This document shows, one piece after another, positions 50,061 to 64,000 of a DNA stretch of 64,000 nt. The notes beneath the pieces were generated by a model that saw only the letters and a list, made by a program, of their open reading frames with translations, had not been told where the DNA came from and ran no database searches. Numbering within the stretch: position 1 is the first letter of the stretch; every line of letters begins with the position of its first letter. The position numbers and the translations under genes are program-made. The DNA is taken from positions 22,168,248-22,232,247 of the forward strand of contig NC_134519.1 in assembly GCF_027942865.1 (NCBI RefSeq), written 5' to 3'. Source of the stretch: Odontesthes bonariensis. Lineage: Eukaryota > Chordata > Actinopteri > Atheriniformes > Atherinopsidae.

Positions 50061-50446
50061 CACTCTAAACTTACATCTTCCCGAGTTGTAGGCCTAAAAT
50101 TATTCCGTGCGCTATTTAATTACAGTTTTGCTTGTTACTTGACGACCGTTGTACGTTGCTACCACAATAAACCCAGACTAGTAATGGTTACCTAATAGCA
50201 TGCGTGCGGGTTAGCATTTGCTAATGTTGGCCTTACCTTGAAATAGATTTCGTCCACAACTTCATGGTAGGTCTTTAATTCATAAAGCTGGACTTTGAAA
50301 TACGGCGAGGAAAGTACATTGGTAAGAATCATTGGGTTGAGGTTCATAGTCTTTTCGTTGCCCCATAGGGGCAATACATTTCCATGTTTTCCTGATGTAG
50401 GCTTGCTAACGGCCTGTGTTGGTAGCTGGTTTCCGACGTTAGCCAT
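41972..50446 (-). CDS. prpf38b: Pre-mRNA-splicing factor 38B (6 exons)
   Basis: Spliceosome-associated PRP38-domain protein, nuclear, needed for pre-mRNA splicing by family knowledge. Coding exons in transcript order: 50237-50446, 49426-49494, 49071-49222, 48221-48281, 46712-46953, 41972-42641, giving 467 aa with all frames matching. The PRP38 domain covers roughly residues 25-190, with GNVLPLWGNEKTMNLNPM, YHEVVDEIYFKV, GMCGGVRGVGTGG, THTDSPYIRALGFMYIR and GGGCVMTVGEMLRSFL, nearly identical to other vertebrate PRPF38B as I remember them. The last exon is a long RS/RE-rich tail (RRTPSPRRSPKRSPKRSR onward) ending HNDRRRSQSAE. From memory the human protein is about 546 aa, so the tail here is shorter. 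The 4.07-kb last intron carries four DNA transposons. Confidence 0.95.
42984..43586 (-). mobile_element. TTAA-flanked MITE, copy A
   Basis: Terminal inverted repeats TTAAAGCTGCAGTCTGCA and TGCAGACTGCAGCTTTAA bound a 603-bp element in prpf38b intron 5. It is the reverse-orientation twin of copy B at 43841-44448. Both contain an identical 73-codon open frame, but this has no family resemblance and is probably chance conservation between recent copies. TTAA at the ends suggests piggyBac-type mobility. Confidence 0.8.
43841..44448 (+). mobile_element. TTAA-flanked MITE, copy B (inverted relative to A)
   Basis: A 608-bp copy of the same MITE. Its left end TTAAAGCTGCAGTCTGCA matches the inverted right end of copy A. 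The right end, GCAGACTGCCGCTTTAA, has one substitution. Copies A and B are 254 bp apart in opposite orientation, forming a large inverted repeat within one intron. Confidence 0.8.
44957..45884. mobile_element. Pogo/Tigger-like MITE, nested
   Basis: Ends TACAGTGGAAACCGCTTATA and the inverse of TACAGTGGAAACCGCTTATA, with TA at both borders as in Tc1/mariner/pogo insertions. Subterminal copies of the AACCGCTTATA word occur near 44998, 45080 and 45820. The interior has no intact transposase. It interrupts the Harbinger-like element at 44715-46300 and is therefore younger. Confidence 0.75.
45941..46155 (+). pseudogene. Broken Myb/SANT-like transposon protein
   Basis: A frame starting MAKRGGNNSTPSNFVWTDD is cut by TAG where family members usually have an acidic residue, then continues VQLLLNTTLNYKARKA and VDNVDWESVQNKCSEIW until a stop. 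W...W spacing and the WTDDEV-like opening resemble DNA-binding proteins found beside Harbinger transposases. It belongs to the surrounding element, not to the host. Confidence 0.6.
50022..50057. repeat. A-rich tract
   Basis: A run of nearly pure A in prpf38b intron 1, probably a retroelement tail or slippage tract. Confidence 0.8.
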
Positions 50447-50720
50447 TTTAGCTAAATCCCACGCCGCGAAGCTTAGTTTACCGTTAACGTATTTCCAGCT
50501 ACAGAGCCATCGGTAATAGATAGCTAAATGTCAGTTGGTAACAAATTTCTTCGCTTAGTTTATGCGAAGTTGGGATTAAAATGTTGATAAGAACTTCCCG
50601 CCGCCGTTTTAGCTAAAGTGCTACTGCGAGGTGAAACCGGAACTGGAACTGGAACTGGAACGTTAGCGATGCATTGTGAACGGCTGGTGCCGCGCGGCCG
50701 CAGCTACGTCAGCACGGTGG
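50447..50720 (-). promoter_or_regulatory. prpf38b: prpf38b promoter and 5'UTR region
   Basis: CpG-containing sequence directly upstream of the start codon, with no TATA box. Candidate sites: TTCCCGCC (50595-50602, E2F-like), CCGGAA (50637-50642, ETS-like, beginning a short GGAACT tandem) and TACGTCAG near 50705 (CRE-like). This suits a housekeeping splicing-factor gene. The transcription start is not fixed by sequence alone. Confidence 0.45.
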
Positions 50721-51105
50721 ATACTTGTTGTCGAAAATAAAAGCACGTAAGCACACTCAAGTGGTCTAAATTGTTTTCACAGTGTAAATGTCAGTACAAG
50801 TACGGAATAACTAATTCTCCCTTCCACTGCAATGCAAAAAAACACACACATATACAGAAAGAAAACCTAACTTTTAGGCTTCTCATATCAGTAAATACTT
50901 ACTTTGAAGTTTCCTTTCCAAAACAGGAAATGGTAATGTCTAACTTGATATGAATGCTTGTATGGGTTATGCAACTGTTTAAAGTCAGTTTCTTTTTAAA
51001 TTCTAAATTGCATCCCGAGAAAAGCGGAATCCGCAAATATTCCGTTACCTCGAGACCATGGCATAATAATAATCCCCGACTCGCTTTCGTAACGTAACTT
51101 TTTTT

Positions 51106-52490
51106 TTTATTAAAAGATCTGGCAATCGATAGGCCTAAAGATCATTTCAACATATGGAACGTAGTGTACAAACTATATATATATTTGACATCATATGGGA
51201 CAAATACACATTTTTATCACTTTTACACTCAACTAAGGCACTTTGGGGGGAAAAAACAAGGCCATTACTTTCCATTTTATAAAAGCCACCCATTTAAATA
51301 CTTAGATATTCTATATTACATTATATCATTTATACACACACAAAACCACAAATAACATATATCATTCTTCAGGGAAAAAAAATGTACAAACTTCATGGTG
51401 ATTTACATGCTCATGTCCACCTTCACAATCTGGTGAACATTCATTCATTTTCCAAAACCATGCATTCATTCTCTATATCGACTTCTATACGCAGGCTGGG
51501 TTACACCCTGGACAGGTTGGCAGTCCATCAGAGGGACAAATAACCGTGCACATCAATACTCACTCCTAGGGCAGTTTAGAATCAACAATTATTCTGGCAT
51601 GCAGGACAGTGGGAGAAAGCTAGAGTACCCAAAGTGGACCTGCCAGCTCCACATAAAAAGGGGTCTAGCTGCAATTCAAACTGAGAAACTTCTTGCTTGG
51701 AGGTGACAGTGCTAATCATCCCAACACCATGAACACTTAACATGTAATAGTACTATAACCCACTGTCGGTTGTCAGTTTTCTATTCCTTTAAATATATAG
51801 GGCTACAGGACAATGCCCCCTCCACAAACCCATTATCTGAGAATGAGAGAGGGTGACTTGCAGTTGTCTTAGATTCTCTTCATACATAGAAAATTTCCAC
51901 CAATTGGAAGTTTACATAAAAAAAAATAATAAAAAAAACACCTGTTGAAAACCGAGATGTTATTTCTGAAACAGTCTCATCACTTTTGAACCTTTTTGTC
52001 AGTTAAAATGAGCACAACCTACAAAAAACAAACTGGTACAAAATGTCCTTTCAGTACAGAAATTTTTGCTTTTCACTCGCAAAGAAACAGCTTCCTAGCT
52101 GTGCCGGGTGGGACACACGTTTGCACTTTTTTTTTTTTTTTTTAATTGTCACACAGAATGAGAGTGCAGAATACATGCACTCTGAGTCTGATGTCCTCAC
52201 AGTGTCCAAGAAGACCAGCAGAGATGTCTGTAAAAGTCCACAAAAAATATTTTCTTTAATTGGCCTTCAACTCCACCTTTTGGACACTAGGGGGGAGTCA
52301 TAGCCAACAAATGCTTTGAGTCTTATGGGGAGGCATTGCATAAGAGAAATAAAATCTCTTGGGGTGAAATAGGAGACAGCTTTTTTTCCTTTTTCTTTTT
52401 TTTTACAGCACATCCACAGCTCATTCTTGTGGCCCCTGCACCCGAAAATCTGAAGAGTCCCTCTTGTGTCGGACACGTGCTTCTTAAAGC
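51106..52490 (-). terminator. eeig2: eeig2 3'UTR and candidate polyadenylation signal
   Basis: From the eeig2 stop (52491) to TTTATT at 51106-51111, which is AATAAA on the minus strand, giving a 3'UTR of about 1.4 kb. It contains a decayed dispersed fish repeat at 51493-51735 and T/A tracts near 52125 and 52385. No other gene is seen between eeig2 and the prpf38b promoter. Confidence 0.5.
51493..51735. repeat. Dispersed fish repeat, second copy
   Basis: Shares phrases with the repeat at 29318-29640: GGTTACACCCTGGACAGG, CAGTCCATCAGAGGG, CACTCCTAGGGCAGTTTAGAATC. It is more decayed. Confidence 0.6.
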
Positions 52491-58994
<6,504 letters not shown>

Positions 58995-59505
58995 TCATTC
59001 AAAACGCCGACTAAAAGGAGAAATGAGACGTTCTGCACCTCTGACAACACCGCGTTAATGCAGTCATGTGGCTTTATTCACATGGCCACAAAATGAGAAG
59101 TCACACGTGTCAGAATAACCCCCTTTTCAGCAGTCATATGATCAAACAAACAAACAAGAAATGCATAAATCTGTGAATGGAAAAATAAATCCACGCCACA
59201 GTTTATCACCAACCATGAACGCTGCTGCTGAATTCATTGAGCAAAGGCTCTGCCTGAATTTATACCATTTATCTTGATGAATCTCATTTCTGTCTGTAGT
59301 TATTTCATGAAGGGGGCTATTTATTCTTAAGTAAAACTATACAATGTAGGCATACTTAAAACAGCAATAGATATATCCCATATTGGCTTTTCAGAGTGCA
59401 TACAGTACTGTGCAAAGGTCTGAAGCCAGCCCTCACTTCTTTGCTTTCTTTTTTGCTTTCAAAGAGCCACAATTTATGGTCATCTTTTAAGATGGTCAAG
59501 AACAA

Positions 59506-60226
59506 TAGCCGCATTCGGACTGTAGGAACCTTTGGCAGTTCCTATAACCTTTTAATCCACGGGGCCGTTTTCTCCCGCATTCGCACATACAGGAACTCGG
59601 GACCATCGCCCTCAGTTACTATAACCATTTCAGCTCTTTCTCCTCAACTGGGTCTTTTCAGGGTTCTATAGGAACACATCTGACGGAGGTGTTTGGTGGT
59701 CGGTAGCTACGCCCCTTGTCATGTTGTCACGGCTGAAGTGTTTACTCATACGACACAGACACAACCTGCACGTGTTTAATAAGTTAAACTTACACTTCGT
59801 CTCCTTTGTCTGCGGCGCTCTGCTCTCCTTCCTTCATGAAACGAAGAAGTATCGCCTGCGCTAGATCCTGACTCTCTCTGTGAGCTCTTCCAGCCTCGAT
59901 GTTAGACGCCTGATGTGATCGTCCATGATTAATATCACCATCATGCAGACCATGAACACGGTGGCCTCCCCGCTCTCCATATTAGCTTATTTGTGGTGTT
60001 TTTTTCTTCTCTCCTTACTTTTCGTGGGTTTTGTTTAGTTTAGTTTAGTTTTGTTGTTGAATGTGGCGCTAAAAAGTAACAAGTCGCTGACGCAGACGGC
60101 TGCGCCGCATCAGTCCCGACTCATGTGCGAATGCAGACTGAAACAATTCCTCTGGGGAAGGACAGTTATCAGAACGAAATTCGAAGAGCACAGCGTTGTT
60201 AGAACGGCTCTGTCCGAAAGCGGCTA
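59506..60226. mobile_element. MITE nested in the mariner-like element
   Basis: Ends TAGCCGCATTCGGACTGTAG and (inverted) TTAGCCGCTTTCGGACAGAG, bordered by TA on each side. GCATTCG and CGAATGC words are repeated near both ends (for example 59577 and 60128). No intact coding frame is seen. A 3-bp TWA target would also fit, so the superfamily is open. Confidence 0.65.
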
Positions 60227-60419
60227 ATGATACTCCAGGCTTTCCGAAAGTTCAAGCTTTTCTTTAAACATTGTTTTTTTTGTCCTAATTTCGGTCCAGT
60301 GTTTGTATCTGGCTGCATTTTGTGCTTGTTAAACCACTAAAAACTGACCTATGACTCATTAAAGCAAAATAAAGGTCCCTTGGTGGTGACCATGTGTCGT
60401 GTCTAGGCATAAAAGACAA

Positions 60420-61500
60420 CTTCTTTCTTACTTTCTTGATCTTTATTTATATAGCGCATTTCATACCACAGGCAACTCAATGTGCTTTACATAAAGACAA
60501 GACATTCAAAAGAACAGCATAAAGCAGCAATTTACAGAGAAAAATAATAGAATAAAAAATAAAAACACAGTTAAAAGCAATCAAAGAAGAGGGGAAAAAG
60601 AAAAATGTAAACTCAACCATAAGCACACCGAAAGAGAAATGTTTTTAACCTGGATTTAAAAGTGCTTACAGTTGGGGCTGATTTCAGTTCTGCTGGTAGT
60701 TTGTTCCAGCATAACAGCTAAAAGCTGCTTCACCGTGTCTAGTTTGAACTCTGGGCTCCACTATCTGACCTGAGTCAGCAGATCTCAGAGCTCTACTGGG
60801 TTTATACTCTGGTAGCATGTCATTCATGTATTCTGGACCTAAACCATTCCGTGATTTGTAGACGAGTAGCAGAACTTTAAAATCTATTCTGTATCTGACC
60901 GGGAGCCAATGTAAAGACTTGAGAACTGGGGTGATGTGATCTGATCTCTGAGTTCTGGTTAAAACTCGGGCTGCAGCGTTCTGAATGAGCTGCAGCTGTT
61001 TGAGACTTTTTTTGGGGAGTCCAGTCAGAAGACCGTTACAGTAGTCAAGTCTGCTGGAGATGAAAGCATGAATCAGCTTCTCCTGATCTGTTTGGGACAT
61101 GAAACCCTTAATTCTGGATATGTTCTTAAGTTGATAAAAGGCTGATTTGGTGACTGATTTGATATGATAGTTGAAGGTCAGGTCTGAGTCTATCACGGCG
61201 AGGTTCCGGACTTGGTCTTTAGTTTCTAGAGACAGTGACTCAAGATGTTTACTGACAGCAAACCTCTTCTCTTTGTTGCCAAACACAATGACCTCAGTTT
61301 TTTCTTGATTTAACTGAGAGAAATTTTGGTTCATCCACTTTTTGACTTGCTCTAAGCAGTCGCACAATGACTCTATAGGACTGCAGTCATCTGGAGACAG
61401 TGCGAGATATATCTGTGTGTCATCTGCATAGCTGTGGTAGTGGACTTTAGAGTTCTTCAGAATTAGACCCAGAGGCAGCATGTATAGAGTGAACACTTAA
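60420..61500 (-). mobile_element. L2-type LINE 3' fragment
   Basis: The minus strand has an uninterrupted 270-codon frame (61496-60684) covering the end of an L2 reverse transcriptase. It begins near the catalytic YADDTQIYLALSP motif and runs through KKWMNQNFSQLNQEKTEV, SRLDYCNGLL, NAAARVLTRT and SLHWLPVRYRIDFKVLLL. The 3'UTR ends near 60421-60460 with the GCGC..TATATAAATAAA words (inverted) typical of L2. It is 5'-truncated, so non-functional, but little decayed and therefore relatively recent. Confidence 0.85.
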
Positions 61501-61989
61501 CACAGAGTAGATTTTTAATTGTATCTCATCAGCCACCATTTCTTTGGTTGCATCTACTATAATGCAGAGGGCAACACATTCTAAGGGATAAAAAAAGGCA
61601 ATTTTGCTCAAACAAGGTGACTTCTCAAATAACTTTTAGTCCAAACCCGGGCGTATCTTGACGTGACCCGCTGTGTTGTCCTCATAAAAATCTGAGGACA
61701 CAAGACAAGTTGAAGGCAAACAATGTAAACGGTCTGCAGCAGTTGAACAGCATCTGAAAGGGATATTGTTAAGCAAAAAACAGGGAAAGAAAACCAACAA
61801 AGACCCGACGAGAGGGCTCAGGCTGTGTTGCAAAATAAGGGCACTCGTACCAACTACTGACTTTCAATTATTATGAAAGTTTAACTTTAATTTACTTAAA
61901 ATTAATTGACATTTGTACGTATCTTATTGCCATGCCAAGCAGTATATAAAGGGAAAAGGGGTGCCACGAGACTTTTACACAGTACTGTT

Positions 61990-64000
61990 GATACAGGATT
62001 CAATTCAGTTCTCAGTTTGTTTCATATTCTCGGAGGGTTCCATAGCAATAAGAAATGAATGATAATAACATCCTTTGAATCAACACAGGTAAATCATTAT
62101 GTTATAAACATGCTGCCTCATCAGTGTTTTTCTAAGTCTGGATGAAGAGCAGTTCTTCTTCGTAATGGCTTAAACCCTCAGTGATGCTGCACTCTGACTC
62201 AGCCAACCTTCGATGTGAGCGAACACGTGGGAACACCGGAGAACACAAACACCTGACAGACACTTGACACAATCTGCCAACTGGAAAACTTGAGGCAGTA
62301 GCCTCAGAGCATTATTATAAGCCTATTTGAGCTCCCACATACCACTGTTTCTGTAACAACATCAAGCACACGTAAGACATTCGTTTTAAAGGGTTGCAGC
62401 TACATAAACAGAGGATGACAAAGAGTTCCACCATTATTGACATTAAACAGGGCAGGAACAACACTGACCTTACGCACCCCGGAGGACCAGTATTGTAAGT
62501 GTATACTCTGGAAATCTCCGGGAAACACTGTCCTGCGTCATATTTCATCATTCTGTTCACAACCTTGAATGCAAACAGTTAGACGTGCATATCCGGTGGG
62601 ATTTGGGATCACATATTGAGCAACGTACATAGCAGTGCCAATTCCTTTTTTTCTGAAAACCAAACTGATTTGTTTTGAGCAAAAACATTTCCTGTCCAAT
62701 CAAACAACAACAACAAACTTGGTTCTTCCAACACGTTTCTACAATTTCGGTCACTGAAGTTGTTCACCTGCAAGTTGCACTTTAACAACCCCTGCTATTT
62801 AGGCAACCAGTCTTATTCTTTATGACAAGCAATAACCACGACTGATAAAATCTGGAAAAGCACTGCAAAACAAACAAACCATTAAAGCATGGGAAGCAGG
62901 GAATAAACCCCGCAAAAAACGCTCTGCAGTAATGTTATGAATATCTTAAACATTGTCATTTTAAGAGCTGGAATAAGGGCAACTGGACTTTGTTTTCTTG
63001 GTTTTTAAAAAGTTTTCAGCCCTCATTCTGAAAGGCAGCTTCAGCCTCGAGCCATCAGAAGTCAAGCTGTCTTTATTTAAGCTCTTAAAATGACCAATGC
63101 CTGGATGGCAGCACATAAACATGGTCATTCAGCACTGTGAGAGCATTACAGACATCATTAGATGAGCTGTTTTCTTTATTTTGTGTGAGCCACATACACC
63201 CACTATACTAGATGTTAAGGAAGTTTTTACAGTTATTCATATGTCTGACTTCCGTGCATGTTCTTCCTCTTCTCGTTATTATTACTGAAATGACACCTCT
63301 GCATCGGTTCCTGATAATAACCCCCTCTGACCCCTTTACCTGTGAAACATCGCCCTCTATCGGCGACCAGCGGCGCTGCGCTGAAGGAAATGCTAAGCTC
63401 AGTGTTTCTCTTTCTGCTGACACGTCCCTCTAGATAAGGAGATTATATTTCCCTTGTAATGCACGGTCACATATCTCACAGGAAAATGAGATAATAATAA
63501 AAAAATAAATAAAAAAACAGGGGTGATTATGCTCACTTTAATAAGCATCAACCGGGTAAGGCATATGCTCAATCCAGGGGGTGTTGATTTCAGCACTTTG
63601 CTATTTTACCGTCTTTCCCACTTTTCCACTAAAAAAAAAAACGTCAAGCAGCTACGCAGCTCTCGTCGTAGCTCCGCCCTCGATTACTGCAGTTCCTCAG
63701 AAGCGCTGCGGAGTGCACCTTTACCCCGGGCACTCTGCAAAATATACCAACGGGAAAGCTTTTTTGTCATTGTCAACGCCGGGCTCGTGTGTGGATTATG
63801 CGCAGGATTAATGAATGATTCTCAGTATGGATTAATAATCAGATTAACGTTTGCAGGACTGAACGGTCTGAACGCTGCTTCCACATTAGCTCTGCGATGT
63901 ATCAGACGTTACGGACGTCTTTACTGTCAAGTGCCCGGTGCTGGGATGCCACTAGTGAGCGGTCATACCAGGACCTGTTTGATAGGCTAGACACCAATAA
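61990..64000. other. Intergenic sequence, no gene recognised
   Basis: From the mariner end to the window edge I see no gene with recognisable motifs. A GC-rich patch at 63650-63970 contains a 155-codon plus-strand frame (63523-63990) with a hydrophobic stretch (VCGLCAGLMND...). It could be near a promoter or first exon of the next gene, but nothing in it matches a family known to me. Confidence 0.5.

Larger units (their letters stand above)
59401..61989. mobile_element. Mariner/Tc1-like element broken by two insertions
   Basis: Left end TACAGTACTGTGCAAAGGTC and right end (61966-61989) GAGACTTTTACACAGTACTG are inverse matches of a terminal repeat common in fish mariner-like elements. The interior is split by a MITE at 59506-60226 and an L2 fragment at about 60420-61500. 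Remaining native parts (59422-59505, 60227-60419, 61501-61965) show no usable transposase frame. Confidence 0.65.

Overview
The window is genomic DNA of a teleost fish. Genes are split by GT-AG introns. The neighbourhood fndc7 - prpf38b - eeig2 (fam102b) matches, from memory, the order known in other vertebrates, including human 1p13.3. Introns and spacers are full of typical fish transposons: Tc1/mariner, TTAA-flanked MITEs, L2, L1/Tx1 and other LINE debris.

Layout. 1-2.1 kb: decayed LINE. 2.1-10.6 kb, plus strand: fndc7, 13 coding exons, nine fibronectin type III (FN3) domains, 818 aa, secreted. 10.6-17.2 kb: intergenic, with a Tc1/mariner fossil and an L1/Tx1 fossil. 17.2-40.6 kb, plus strand: a giant fndc7 paralogue (fndc7rs type). 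I assembled it by hand as 46 coding exons and 43 FN3 domains, about 3808 aa. Every one of its 42 array domain exons is a phase 1-1 cassette. 40.6-42.0 kb: short convergent 3' ends. 42.0-50.4 kb, minus strand: prpf38b, six exons, 467 aa, a spliceosomal factor with an RS-rich tail. Its last intron holds four DNA transposons, two forming a large inverted pair and two nested. 50.4-52.5 kb: prpf38b promoter and eeig2 3'UTR. 52.5-58.7 kb, minus strand: eeig2, 11 exons, 368 aa. 58.7-64 kb: eeig2 promoter, then a nested mariner/MITE/L2 cluster and unassigned sequence.

How the genes relate. The two fndc7 genes share one plan: signal peptide, a 19-25 nt mini-exon, three cysteine-poor FN3 domains, then cysteine-rich FN3 domains, and a basic tail resembling a furin site. 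They differ almost only in the number of cysteine-rich domains: six in fndc7, 37 in the paralogue. prpf38b and eeig2 are unrelated syntenic housekeeping and signalling genes.

Most notable: the FN3 expansion; a cysteine co-variation pattern in that array that suggests disulfides linking neighbouring domains; and a two-exon block duplication inside it. Exon borders were set by reading splice consensus and frame. No alignment or search was run, and statements about related genes are from memory.
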